From: Atrichornis clamosus
Taxonomy: Eukaryota; Chordata; Aves; Passeriformes; Menuridae
DNA: 64,000 bases
Direction: 5' to 3'
Assembly: GCA_013400975.1 (NCBI GenBank)
Contig: WBMZ01012066.1
Coordinates: forward strand, 38,579 to 102,578
Under the pieces are notes generated by a model. That model was not told the origin of the DNA. It searched no databases and saw nothing but the letters and a program-made list of their open reading frames with translations. Positions 50,729 through 62,681 of this stretch are shown here, piece by piece. The position numbers and the translations under genes are program-made. The number at the start of each line of letters is the position of its first letter. Position 1 is the first letter of the stretch.

Positions 50729-51475
50729 TGTAGGTGGCCTTATATCAGCCCTGGGGGTTTACAGGAGTGAGACGAGACCAAGGGCTGCCCTACGTCATAC
50801 ACGGCTGATGCCAGACACCTCCAGCAGACCCATGGCAGGACCCAGCATCCAAGCTGATGTCACCTGTGGGAAAACTTATTTATTAAATGACAAAAATTAT
50901 GGACAGGCAGAGGAGGAGGTAAAGAAAATCAAACCCAAGAGGGAGAAAGAAGTGGAGGGAACACCAAGGTCAGAGCAGGAGACGGAGAGGTTTGTCAAGA
51001 TGGAGACAGTGGACATTTCATGAAGGTCAAGGAACCCCACTGAGAATCCATGTTGGATTACAGGAAAAGTGTCAAGAGGAAAGAGCAGCAGAAACAAGCT
51101 GACATGTACTGACATGACCATAGCCCTCCTTCTCCATTTTCCACTCTACTATGTCACATGGGTGAATGAGATGGGAGTAGAGTTGATGCTGAGTCTAGGA
51201 AATGGAGGAGGAAAGTTTTTGCTTTAATGTTTGTCATTTTTCATTGTTTGTTTCTCACTATCCACATCTATTTTAACTGTCAATAAATGATTTTTTCTCA
51301 AGACAAGTCTGTTTTGCCCACCATGGTAATTGGTAAGCAATTTCCCTGGCTTACCTCTGCCCACAAACACTCCTCTACTTGGTTTTCATTTTCTCTCTTC
51401 TCATCCTACTGAGGTGGGGGAAATGGGTGACAGTTTGAGTGGGAATTTGGCTGTTGCCAACCCACTGACGAAAAC
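50729..51475 (+). mobile_element. Second, more decayed LTR of the same avian ERVL-type family
   Basis: Collinear with the LTR at 47.4 kb but retaining different parts. Blocks seen in order are GGGGGTTTACAGG, then GATGCCAGACACCTCC, then TTATTTATTAAATGAC in the position of the family's ACATATTTAAGAAG block. They continue with GAGCAGCAGAAACAAGC, an AATAAA at 51282-51287, and AGTCTGTTTTGCCCACC followed by GGTAATTGGTAAG. The end resembles GGTGGGCACC...AACCCACT. This copy keeps the purine-rich middle that the other has lost. Same orientation, about 2.8 kb apart. Boundaries, especially the 5' end, are approximate. Confidence 0.7.
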
Positions 51476-51479
51476 AAAA

Positions 51480-53090
51480 TGTTTTTCAAGTACAAGATCT
51501 GCTTTATCAAGGTCTGTAGAATTATCTGGAATATGAGGTATGGCGGGTGAGTTGTTAAAGGCAATTTGTCCTCCATATAATGATGGAGAAAAAGATTTTG
51601 TCCTGAAAAAGTGAAATCTCAGTTGATAAATTTAGAAATGGTTTCAACTTCCTTCTTTTTCTGTAACGTGCTGCCAATTGCCATCTTTGATTACTTCTGT
51701 TTCCGTGCTGAGAGCCTCTCTGACTCTTTAACTTCACCTGTCTTCTCATTTCCTTTCCAATTCTGGATGAATTCTTCCCCATTATTTAAGGATCTTATTA
51801 TTTGACATGTACTTTATCAAGTGGTGCTCCCTCTTCATACCTTTCACTACAGAGTTTTCTTCACTCTTTGATCTCAACATCAACTATCCATCCATTTATT
51901 TGTTCTTTTGCACTCTGTGAAGCTCTGAGGGGCACAACACATCCAATCCGGCCTTGTAAAACTTCTAATATTGTGGGTTGTTCTTGAGAAGACCTTTTGC
52001 AAACCTTGCATAACACCATGCATTGAAAATACCCTCTGTCAAACTAATCCTGCTGGCAAGTTCCAGGACAGCAAAGGCAAAAAGAAACTGAAGAAATGTA
52101 AGACCTGAGTGGAATGCATATTAGCAAATTTCAAGATCATATATATAAAACCAGTAAAAATCTACACTGATAAAATGCTGTTTTGACAAAAATGCAGGCA
52201 AATAATTCATAAAACTGAATAACTTGGGGGGTTTATGTTGTTGGGGGTTTTCTTCGCTGAGGTAACCCCACATAAAATTTACTTAATTCCTCCTTCCTAA
52301 GCATCTTCAGATAATTACATAACAACATAAAATAATGTTATTAATTTGCCTCAAAACCAGAAGAAACATCTTTGAGTGGTTTAGATTTAAAAAGGAAGTG
52401 ATATATGTTTGCAAAGTAATGAGATACAGAGACAAACATAAAAGCATAAATGGGACCAAGCAATCTGAACCCATTCTAAAACAACCAATTAATTTTTAAA
52501 AGGAAAATCAAATTAATAATCAACAATGTCTACCTGAGACAGAGAATAAGCGTGATCTGTAAGTCAAAAGCCTTATAGTATTTTTTGAATTGTTCTGTGG
52601 TAGCTCTGATTAAGGTGTGGATATGCCCAGAATTAAAAAAAGCAAACATGCAAAAAAGTTGAACTTATTGAAAGAATTGATTTAATAGAGGACAGCATTA
52701 TTTGTGTTAATGTTTGTCTATATGGATTTCTCTGGAAAATCTTTCCATACTTCTTATTTGGAATGTAAAGCATACACATTGGCTGAAATGCAATAGTACA
52801 GAGGAATAGAGTAATAAACCTTCTGAGTATAAGTAGCATTTTTTCCTATGTCCTTCTCGGGTCACTGTGTTTTTTCCAAAATCCTTTGCATGTTATGACT
52901 TGTTTCATAGAAGAATTACCATCCATGATACATGAAGATATTTTTTGATCTGTGATTTTCCACATTGGCATGGCTATGTATTATATTCATATAAATATTC
53001 TGTGCCATCAACAGTTTTTGAATGTAAGTCAAACATGACCATACTGGTCAGTCTTCACTTGAATTCTCAAGAAGGTATTGGAAAAAGTCA
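51480..53090. other. Unique AT-rich sequence, no gene seen
   Basis: No recognised element. The minus-strand frame at 52633-52839 could be a continuation of the retrotransposon relic that starts at 53.1 kb, but it shows no diagnostic motif. Confidence 0.4.
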
Positions 53091-53099
53091 GTGACCATT

Positions 53100-55920
53100 T
53101 TCCCTTTTTTTGCTAAACAAACTCAATGGGATGCAGAACCCTTGATGATTTATTAAATGGTTCCATTGTAGTTGAAAATCTTAAGCAGCTGGCTAACAGC
53201 TGCAGTGTGCCCCAGCAGCCAGTAACTCAGTCTTCAGTCTGTTGGAAGGATTTCACTTTATTCACAACTGTGCTTTTGGTTTTCAGTAGGGTGATCCCAA
53301 AATGCCCAGGCAGTTTGTTCCATTAATCCAGTCTAAGGCATTAAATAATCCAGTGGCAACTGTCTTTTAACACTGTCAAACTTCTCTGTATGAATGACCT
53401 ATTTTTGTTTTTTTAATAAGCCCTTGGAGAGTGCAAGTGTAGTAATTCATGATGTTCTTGGGTTAATGTCCATTTATAATGTGTGAGCTTCTTCAGTATG
53501 CAATTTGGGGCAAGGAACTTATATTTTTTATTTTCTTCATGTGCCCAAAATAAACAAGATTGCAAGAGTGCGCAAATACTACCCTGTTCCAAATTATACT
53601 AAATTTACTGGACTTGTGATTTCAGGGAAAAAAAAAAAGAAACTTGCTGTTTAGTCAGATTTGTACAATTGGGTTTTGGTAGTGTAATATGAAAACCTGA
53701 GAACTGTGGACATAAATCTGGCTTGTAGTCTAGTGAATCCCTTAATCTAGTCAGAGTTACAAATATTGCTTGCAAGAATAATACTTCTGCTATGAGAATG
53801 GATTATAGGTTGTTCACATAGATGCTGGATTATACAGACATGCTTGAGCATGTTCACATGTGGTAGGTCATACTCTAGCCTTCACTACTGGAACTTCTTG
53901 CAGAGTTCAGCATAGAAATAATTGCTGATTGTGGGAAAATTTGTCCTTTTTTAGATAGAAATTGTATCAGTTGTAATGTGCATTGACTTTCTCTCATGCA
54001 CTTTATTTTATCTAAAAGCATATGGTGGTATATGGTGTCAGACACAGCTGATTGGCCTTTGAACACTGCATCTGTGCCCATATCACTTTCAAACCCAACT
54101 TCAGCAAGTTGAATGATGTTCAGTGCTCAGCCAGGACATACTTTCTCAAGTGTAATTCAAGCTTGCTTGGAAAGAAGGTGGTGTTCAGCCACTGGTGACA
54201 GACAATTTATAAATTACTTCAGTGCTTTATCTTTAAAATCATATATTAAAGACATTGGCTTGATGGGGTTTGGCTCTGGAGCATCTTTCCCTCTTTAGAA
54301 GTGCTGTAACACAAGCTTGTAACAATTTCTTAGGGGTTGTCTGGGTTGTCTCTGTAGCTTAGCATAAATTATACAACTGGATCAGCCAGGCATTTGTCAC
54401 TGGTCCCAAGTGTTATCCCTGAAATAAGTCTGTACTTTAGGCAGATTCACTTCCAGTGTAATGTGAAAATGGTACTTATGATGGGACAGCCACTGGATCA
54501 AACACTTTTCAGCTTATCAGCCAAGAAGTCTTCCTGCTTCAAAATTTACAGATGGTAGAGCAACAGGTGCAGTTCAGGTGTCTTAGATGCGTGTCCTTTT
54601 GCTGGTCAAGAAACATTATCCATACCTGGTTATTGACATAGGAAAAAAGCCTGCTGAAGAGGAGTTGTAACTACTTGAAGCATGAGTATGATCTAACTTT
54701 CCAAATGCTAATCCACTAAGTCTTACCAGACCTTTTAGAAACTGCTGGAACTGAATCTGTTTTAAATTATTCTATTTTAAGTGATCACCAGAGTCTAGTC
54801 TGACATTCTGCATAAGACAGGCCAAGGAATTTCACTGAGTTCTCCAGACCACAAATCCCTTCTTAGATCCATCAAACCTTCATATCTTTGTCATGCAACT
54901 GCAAAATCACAAAGCGTTTGTGGGGTACTTCCAGGTTGTGAATTTGTGGTTTTAAATCCAGACCTTTAGTTATTTAAGTAATAATATATTTTTGTTAAGA
55001 CAATAAGTTTTATGGTAAAGAGTTGCAATGTGCTAAGTTTGCTAGCTATGGAGGAAGAGAATGAAACCAACTATTTCCTGTAAGAACACCATTTCAAAAA
55101 AATAGTACTGTGTTTGAACTTTGAAGAATTGTTGTCACTCAGTTTTGACACACATTTCCTTTTCACCTTGTAAAGCATCTTCAATAGGCATCTTATCCTG
55201 GCAGAACTGTAGGTGAAATGGACTTCTGAATTCAGCCAGAATGGCCTGTCACTTTCCTGCATGACAAATGGGAACAGCAAGAAAAGAGATATGTATGCTG
55301 CTTTATTTAAAAGTGTATTTTCAAATCTTTATTTCCCCCTAAACATGATAAAAAAAACCTCATAGAAGTCCAGAAATTCTAAAAAAGATAACGCCAGGTG
55401 TTTTGAGGGAAAGCTATGGGAACAGATGGCCTTACTGGAGGAGGTAAAATAAAAATTTCTAGATGCTATATTTGAAACCTGGTGAAGAAGAGCAGCTGAA
55501 TCTGGAGGATGGTGCCAGTATCTACCCTCTGATTTGAGTGAAGAACTTGACAGAAGTGCAGAACCAAAGCAAAAAGGTCTGTATTCCTTCTTATTTCCAG
55601 AAATCAGACTGAAGGCTGAGACCAAATTAATAATATTGCCTTCACATGAAGGCTGTGCTCTGACTTCACGTGTGCTACCATACGTGGCCCTGTTCCCAAC
55701 AATTGTATAAGTCTAAAAGCTTCCATAGAGCCAGCACATGTAATCTCCACTGCTGGCACCAATTATGCTTGGCATTGTATCCAAACACCCACTTTGCACC
55801 AGATCTGTCAGTATCAAAGCCATGAGGCTGGAACTTTTCCTGTGCTCTGGAATACATTGATTCAAATAACTCGTCAAAGCTGTAATTACAAGCAACTGCT
55901 ATATCTGCATGCTTCTTTGG
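53100..55920 (-). mobile_element. Decayed APE-type non-LTR retrotransposon, not CR1-like
   Basis: The minus strand carries two blocks in LINE order. At about 55920-55675 an open stretch contains FGYNAKHNW (about 55782-55759), resembling the endonuclease motif GDFNAKH of Jockey-like elements; avian CR1 has NHPD-type text there instead. About 1.5 kb further, at 54300-53800, are reverse-transcriptase-like blocks. They include PIKPMSL (about 54250), resembling RPISL, and VSDTIYHHMLLDKI (about 54045-54004), resembling the FD-x-V-x-H-x-LL catalytic block A region. IYVNNL (about 53823-53806) lies in the position of the Y/F-A-D-D catalytic box, with both aspartates replaced by asparagine. LRESQ/TLQLIQ-type text lies between. 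Frames shift and stops interrupt, so it is inactive and old. Family assignment is inference from motif memory; ends are approximate. Confidence 0.5.
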
Positions 55921-55975
55921 GACTGGGCATCATGGGGGACTAGAAAGCTATGATTAAGGTAATAATGATAGCAAA

Positions 55976-56018
55976 ACATGCCATGCCATACCATACCATA
56001 CCCTTCCATACCATACAT
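55976..56018. repeat. (CCATA)n pentanucleotide microsatellite
   Basis: CCATG, CCATA, CCATA, CCATA, then interrupted CCCTT, CCATA, CCATA. Imperfect and short. Confidence 0.8.
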
Positions 56019-56019
56019 A

Positions 56020-57500
56020 GGGTCTGTTGTGCAAATGACACCCCATATCTTAGGAGCTTAGGGCAGCAGGGTGCTGCCCTCTTGCCAAGTTGGCCTACAC
56101 TTCAAACGGTAATATATACCTTCCTTTTAAGCCTATATGCTCTTAACAGTTTATACATATAAATAAATATGCATATCATTTATACGGTTTTAAACAGACA
56201 TGCACATACGCTATAATAATATTTGCAAGGAGTAGTCTAGACTGTGTGGAGCCAAAAAGACCTATAAGGTAGATAATAGGTAGAATCTATGTAGGAGTAC
56301 AGAAATGATCTGAAAAGTCTCGTTGAGGATCCACATAGGTAACCAGCAGGATATTAATCTGTGGTCCACGTGGTATACTTTTTTGTTCACCCAGCAACCC
56401 ATAATAAGTATTGATGAAATTCATGGGCAGGTTGTTCAGCAGGGAGCTTTGCATGTGCAGGTTTACCGAGGAAGCTCTTAGGGTTTGATTGTACCTTTCA
56501 CCCTGGCTGGTGTAGAACATAGTTGCAGAGCTGAACAGCTCTTTCATTCACAGCAGGTCTGCACCCCTTCCTACTCTGCAAAATAAGTCCTGTGTGGTGA
56601 CAAGCACACATATTGACTATTAGTCTTCATCATGTGGCTTGTGGCCCTAAATTATAACAATCATGGAGAAGACATGAATATATATCAAGATGTTTGGTCC
56701 GCTGTCTTAAAATATCTTGAAATGTTCTTAGCAGATTCAAAGTTTAACCATAATAGTTGTTTTGTAAATTGTTCTGCAGAAGAATGAAAGCTGTATATGT
56801 AAGAATTGAAAAGTACAATGAGATATGTATTTCTGAAAACAATTTTAGGGCATTCAGTCCAGCTGTGCATCTCTTTCATTTGTTCCTACACACAAGTAGT
56901 CAATTATGTGAAATATTTAAACAAGAGACATTGTCTTTGAAACTTGTAACACCATTTACTTACAGCTCTGTTCTTTCATATTCGCTTACATTACTAAAAA
57001 ACAGAAAGAAAATATTTTTTACTACAGCTGTATATCCACAGTAAGCAAAAGGGGTTGCATTGGGAAAATGAACAAACTGATGCGAGATCTTTCAAATTTC
57101 ACACATGTGGCAACTGCATGTTATGGTTTGATAGACATGAAAATAGCAATCAAAATACCAGCTTAACCCTCATGTCTTGTATTACCCACCTTTCTCTTTT
57201 GTTCAAAGCTTTCCACTGCCCCCCCACCCTTTTTGAAAGGACTTGCTTCCATGAAGTTTTCCCTGTTTATTTCCTTAAATCTTACCTCCCCCTGCTGGTT
57301 GTGCAAAACAGAATTTCTGAATAAAAAAACACTGTTCCAAAGGTAATTGGTGTGAGACAATTGCCATCAATAAGAAAGTAGAGTCCCAATCTTTATTCTG
57401 AAGTAGTAATGGCAAGTCTCCATATATGCAATGGAGGCTCTTGGACCTCCTTTGAGCTGCCTCATTGCTTGTTCAGACAGAGCAAGAGTCACTTTCCTCT
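56020..57500. other. Unique sequence, no gene called
   Basis: A minus-strand 86-codon frame (56287-56547) lies directly upstream, in transcriptional order, of the retrotransposon endonuclease block. It could derive from the element's first ORF or 5' region, but it contains no zinc knuckle or other diagnostic motif. Otherwise featureless. Confidence 0.35.
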
Positions 57501-57506
57501 CAATTA

Positions 57507-57640
57507 TGCCGGTGGTGTTTTTTGGGTTTGTTCCTGTTTTTTATTTGTATTTATTTTTTTGGAATGTTTTTGTTTGTTTTGGAGGTTATTTGGGAGGTTG
57601 TTAGTTGTTTGATTTTGTTTTTCTTTTTGTTTGTGAAAAC
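57507..57640. repeat. Extreme G/T strand-skewed low-complexity tract
   Basis: Almost devoid of C on the plus strand and dominated by TTTG, TTGG and T runs over about 130 bases. Frames on either strand here (57409-57731) simply translate this skew. Confidence 0.8.
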
Positions 57641-57799
57641 GATAGTGCAACAAAGTTTCTGTGAATAGAAGGTTCCACCTATCTGTTAACAGTTGGGTAA
57701 AGTTAGAAGAAAACACAGGTGGGCAAAGCATTATTTTGGTTGCACATCCAGTGCGTGTTTACTGAATGACTGTGTACAGAGACAGAATGCCTATACTGT

Positions 57800-58480
57800 T
57801 GGTGCATTTTCTAATCTGCTAAAAATTTACTGCACAACCAGCAATTTATTTCTGTAAAGTCTTAATTAGCTTTAATTGCCATAGGTCTATTTATACCTAT
57901 TTTCACCAATTTATTCAGCCTTTCTTTATGCTTAGAGAACCACTATAAGAACATCTAGACTGTGAAAATGTTTTGCTAATTCAAACGTATACGAACCACA
58001 GGATGTATAATTTTCAGAACTACGTCTACATGGGCTGCAATTTACATTAAATTGCTGTTTTGGTTAAATGGCACCTTAGCTACCAAGCAACTCTTTGAAT
58101 AGTTGTTTCTTTAATTATTATTTAATTTTGTGGTTATGACTGGTTTTCAGTTAAAGAGGGTACTACTGACAAATTCAATTAAAAGAAAATAGAGGACTTA
58201 ATGGTCCATGCTAATGATTCATTTCATACATAATATTTTATCATTTTCTGTGCAAATTTATAATGAGTGCTTAGTTTGTATTAATAAATGCTTATATCTA
58301 GTCTACATAAACTATAGTGATTAAAATATTTTGCTAATTATATCTGTTGATAAATGTTTTTAAATCAATTAGGTCCTTTACCTTAAAGTAGTTTTATCAG
58401 CAAAACTTTCTATGAAAATGCATATTTTGTCATTAAGAAGGAAACGCAAGTATAGGAATGTAATAACTTATCCACAAGCA
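57800..58480. promoter_or_regulatory. AT-rich unique block with many homeodomain-type cores
   Basis: Contains repeated TTAATTAG, TTTAATTG, TAATTAT and CAATTAGG words and no repeat family or open frame of note. This texture is typical of deeply conserved vertebrate non-coding elements, but also of merely AT-rich DNA. I cannot tell without alignment. Confidence 0.15.
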
Positions 58481-59089
58481 ACACTTTTTGATATTTAAAC
58501 AGCTCATGATATGTATCTGCTACACTCAGGAAAACAAACTTTGTAGAAATGTAGCCATCAGTTCAATATGCTATCTGATTTTATATCACATGAAGAAGAA
58601 GGAGTTTGATAAATCACCTTTTCAGGTATCAGAAATAAGAGAAGTGCTTCTTTATTCTAGAGCAGAGGCAGAAATTTTAGCTTCTAGTGTTTCTAAATAC
58701 TGTGTGTAGGAGTTAAAGGGTGGGTAAGTAGCTGTTACAGTCTCAGTTTTACATTTTGCATCCTCAGTGATGAAGATGCATTGTTTTCAAAAGTGAATAA
58801 AGTAATAATTTACAAACACTTAAGAATATTATATACTGTTTTAAGATACCCTGCTGTTTCAGGACAATTTTGTTTTCATCACTTATTCTTGCACTGGGAA
58901 ATTAGTGCACAATCATTTGCTTTAATAAAGAGGGTTATTAGTTTCAATGGTAAAACAGATATATTGTAGTTGCTTCTGCAAACTGCTTGACTAGTACTAT
59001 TGGGATTTAAAATATGGGGGTTTTTTCAGGATTAAGGGCACAAGAAAGCAAAAAGAAAGGAGGGTCTGAAGATTTTTAAGAGCAAAACA

Positions 59090-61090
59090 ATAATTCAGGA
59101 ACACAAGTCAATGTAAAAAATCAAGAAAAGTCCTGTTCCTAAGTCAGTTACATAATCTGTCAATATTTTAGTGATTTCTTCATTTAAGTTTTAGGTGGTG
59201 ACACTGGTTAAGGATTGGAATAAGTGAGTTACAATTAGTTTAACTTCATGATTCTTAAAAGTACTGAAATTCAGTATGCCATTTGGAAGTTGCTGTCAAT
59301 TCTTCTATAAAAGGTGAAAAAAAAGAGGTGCCAGATTTCTTCTTTGAAGCAAAAGATTTCTTAGATTCTTGCCTGAAGAAACTCTTTACGTTGGCAGTCA
59401 CAGCCAAAATCTTTGTGATTTGTGTTTCTGAAACTTCCACTGCAAAATCTGTTGATACCAAAATCTAATGTTATTTAAGTTTCTCAGGAGTAAATAATCA
59501 GAATTTAAGAATGAACATAGGTCAGGATTATCAAGCTCTTGTGCATGACAGTCAGAAACTGAACTTTGTTTTCCTTTGACAAATAATGATGGCAGCACAT
59601 TTTTCAGATCCCACCAATAATCAACAGTAAGTTGCATTCTTGAAAAATTAAAGTCCTCCTCTATAAGCTTCGGATCTCCATATATAGTCATTTTAGTACA
59701 CATAAGAATGTCAGCAAAAGAAAAATATTCTTTGGCCATGATCTTTTTGTTCCTGGCTATTTCCAGATAAAGGACCTGAAAACTAAGATTCATTTGTCAA
59801 GTACAATTGAATAGTCACCAGAAATGGCAGGACAATCCAGGCCATACAAGGGTGTGTTTTTCCACATGGGAGGCCCACAAATGTAGATGACATACAAATA
59901 CAAATAAACTGGTTCTGTATGATATATTTTCACCTCCTTAATCAAATTTTAGTTCAAACTCTATCAATTTGTTTCAATATGGAGTTTATGATTTCTTGCC
60001 AAAACCTTGGTGAAGCTGACTGAGCTAGTGGTGTCCCTGAAATATCACCACAAGATGCATAGCCCCCAGAAATCTTAATTTTAGACAACCGGCTGCAGGT
60101 GACCTGTATGGGGGCTTTGCCACCCACAGCACCCATACCTGCTGATCTCTTTGGTTGTATGGAAGCTGATGGAGGCAGCTGGTGCCCAATGCCGAGTTCA
60201 CCGAATGGCAGCAGAAAGGCTGGGGGAGGGCGCACCTTATGGCATCCTCTGGCTCTCTCTAGGGTTTAGCCCATGAGGCAGCAATATGAGCTGAAGTTAA
60301 GAAGACTGTCATTACCATCATGTACTTCTTGATGAAGTATTTTAATACACAACCTGCTATTTATCTGTTTTCCCACTTAAAGTTTTTCATGTACTGAAGG
60401 ATTCCCAAGTGTTTTGCAAGTAAGAAAAAAAATCATCTGTCAAGAAATTCCAGATGTTTATTTTTTAAAATTTCTAAGCCATGGAGTGCTTACAGCTATC
60501 AATCAAGGACTGAGCCAAACAGGTGACAGTTTTTTAAAAGATTCTCAGGAACTGCTCAGGTTTTATATTTAAGTGTTACACATTTGGCAGAGAGGTTATG
60601 TTGCATTCATAACTCGACGATCTGGGTGGATCTCTGTTGCAATTGATTGCCAAGTAATGTAAGTTAGTGTGAGTGCTTAAGTGCAGCTTTGTAGCTTCTT
60701 CTCATCAGCAAAGGAGGATGGTGGCAGTGAGAAAGGCAGCCTCCAGAAGCCATGGAGGGCTGCACACACATATAGGCACCCCTCCTGCTGCTAACCCGTC
60801 CACAGTGATTATCATAAAAAATCGAAAGGCATTTTTACTTTCAATATTGATGGGTACAATCACAGACATATTCTCAGGAATGTTTTTCAACTGTTTGTGG
60901 GCATAATCTTTGTTACTGTAATACATAAGAACACAGTTGTTCATTTCATGCCGCCATCCTCAGAAATACTCCTCGGGGGTCAGCAGTGTTTATTGCCTTA
61001 GCAAAGTGGATTTCCACATCTAAATATTTCTTGATATATTTCAATGAATGTTTTGTCACCATTGGTAGCCACATCTACACTGAATATTCA
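59090..61090 (-). pseudogene. Possible decayed coding sequence, unidentified
   Basis: Minus-strand reading from about 61090 to 59090 gives several protein-like runs separated by frameshifts and stops. In order they are IKKYLDVEIHFAKAINTADP (about 61.05-60.98 kb), IPENMSVIVPINIESKNAFR (about 60.86 kb), ISGGYASCGDISGTPLAQSA (about 60.05 kb) and CGPPMWKNTPLYGLDCPAIS (about 59.87 kb). Then come KEYFSFADILMCTKMTIYGD (about 59.7 kb), VTANVKSFFRQESKKSFASK (about 59.37 kb) and NEEITKILTDYVTDLGTGL (about 59.15 kb). The longest single frame is 131 codons (59398-59793). I recognise no family. Options are a decayed intronless copy of a large gene, a decayed local gene, or an unrecognised mobile element. 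A good acceptor (GCGCCCTCCCCCAG) and donor (CAG then GTATGG) frame 60143-60226, so exons of a spliced gene are also conceivable. Confidence 0.28.
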
Positions 61091-61189
61091 CATGGTAAAG
61101 ACTGTGAGAGAAGATTTTTATAATTCCCTAAGGTACCTGGTAAAAGGTCTATTAAACTGCATACAAAACCCTATATCACAGCAAAGTAC

Positions 61190-62610
61190 TTGAGAAAGAT
61201 AAATTTGAAATTGGAAAAGTTAAAGGGGATTTTCCATAAAAGTACAATTTTGCTAAAAATTTTTTCTACTAAGAGATGCCATGTTAAGAGACAACAGAAA
61301 ACATTTGCTAAAGAAAACATAACCATACTAAATTTTTCTACCTTTACTGCAGATTTCCAAATGCTTAAATTTGATGCCTGTTTTTTGCTGGGAAAATTTT
61401 CTAACATAGAAAAAACCACATGGACTCAAAAGCAGGTAATGGGAAAAGGCTGCAGTATCTCCTGGGTTACAATCCCTAACCTGTTAGACTATGACAGATT
61501 TCACAGACTTCCCTGCTATATAATGAAGTTGGGAGCAGAATGCTTATATGGTCCCAGACCTAGGGATTTTTATCACATCTGGAATTTGGTCTTCTGAAGT
61601 CTTCTGATTTTTTTTCTTAGCTTGCAGAGGAAGTCACGTTACATCTTTCACTTTTGTGTCTACTGTTAAGTGGGATGAATTCAGCCCAAAAATTTTCTGA
61701 TTAGGACAACAAATAGTTTTGGGTTTAGTTACTGAAAATGCTGCTATCTCATGATTTTTCAGGTGTCCACTTCCTCCTATATCTGTTTGATAACAAGATT
61801 AGGGCCTAATTTGTGCAAGGTCAATATTTAAATTGTAATAACACCAGCTACCTCTGACTTATTTTCTCCAGGACTGATAACGTGCTTTACAGAAAAGGAT
61901 AGAAACATATTATCTGTCTTTATTTTAACTTTCATGGTATCTATCAGGTCTTTAATATGCGACTCAATTTAGTAAAATTGATTTTTTTTCCAATAAGCAG
62001 CCTAAGAAAGTTGATGAAACCTGTCTGAAAGTTCCAACACAGCCTGCGTTGTTTGTATAGCAGAAAATTTTGCTAATTATTTAATTTTTTTAACTGTACC
62101 ATAAAAGACAATTTCAATTATTTTAAAGTAGAAAACAGATGTTAGTGAATTTGCATGGGCTAATTAACTTTCTACAAATACCTCACTGTGAGTTCAGAAA
62201 GCTTCAATTGTAAAAATTAAACATATCAAAAGAACACAGTCTAATATGCCCAAAACAAAGTAGAATCATCTGAAATGTGAGCAACATATTAATGGTTATT
62301 CAGAAATTGAATTCCATTGGGGTTTTTTATGTGAGATGCATTAGAAAAGAAAAAGAAATAAAGGGCATTTATTTTTTTTTTTATAACTACAACACCACAG
62401 AAATATACCCAAAAGGCCCACAAGTTTATTAATCTGGAAATAAGATAGGAACTGCTGTGCTTGTCCCTGAGCAAACACAGTGTCACTTTATTTAGCAGCC
62501 CCTGTAGTCAGTGCCGTTGTCTAAGGGGATGAAGTGAAGTCTCAGACCTTTTCCTTCAGCTAGCAGAATATTTCTAGAAAGGCCATGATTTCACAGATAG
62601 GTCTTCTGCC
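61190..62610. other. Unique AT-rich sequence, no gene called
   Basis: A 135-codon plus frame (61190-61597) is the longest here. It is lysine-, phenylalanine- and leucine-rich with no motif, and runs antisense just upstream of the decayed minus-strand stretch. I treat it as chance. Confidence 0.35.
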
Positions 62611-62623
62611 CTCTGTTTCTCAG

Positions 62624-62681
62624 TACAGGAATCCAATTGCTGGAACATGTCAAGAAAGACAATGATTTCTCAGCACGCCAG
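62624..62681 (+). other. Best exon candidate in the window (58 bp, plus strand)
   Basis: A strong acceptor (CTTCTGCCCTCTGTTTCTCAG) precedes 58 bases ending CGCCAG, followed by the donor GTATGG. After the first base the frame is open for 19 codons and reads TGIQLLEHVKKDNDFSARQ, with the mixed amphipathic composition of a helical segment of a real protein. Another frame meets a stop, which gives some frame preference. The exon would be entered in phase 2 and left in phase 0. I do not recognise the gene. The next exons may lie outside the window. Confidence 0.35.

Noticed and set aside
47396..51475. Single ERVL provirus with two flanking LTRs
   Set aside because: The region between the LTRs has no gag, pro or pol similarity in any frame, contains a CR1 fragment, and the two LTRs carry different deletions.
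56287..56547. First ORF (gag-like) of the 53-56 kb retrotransposon
   Set aside because: Position and strand fit, but no zinc knuckle or other ORF1 hallmark is visible.
61190..61597. 135-codon plus-strand frame as a gene
   Set aside because: AT-rich composition (K, F, L, I), no domain, and antisense to nothing recognisable.
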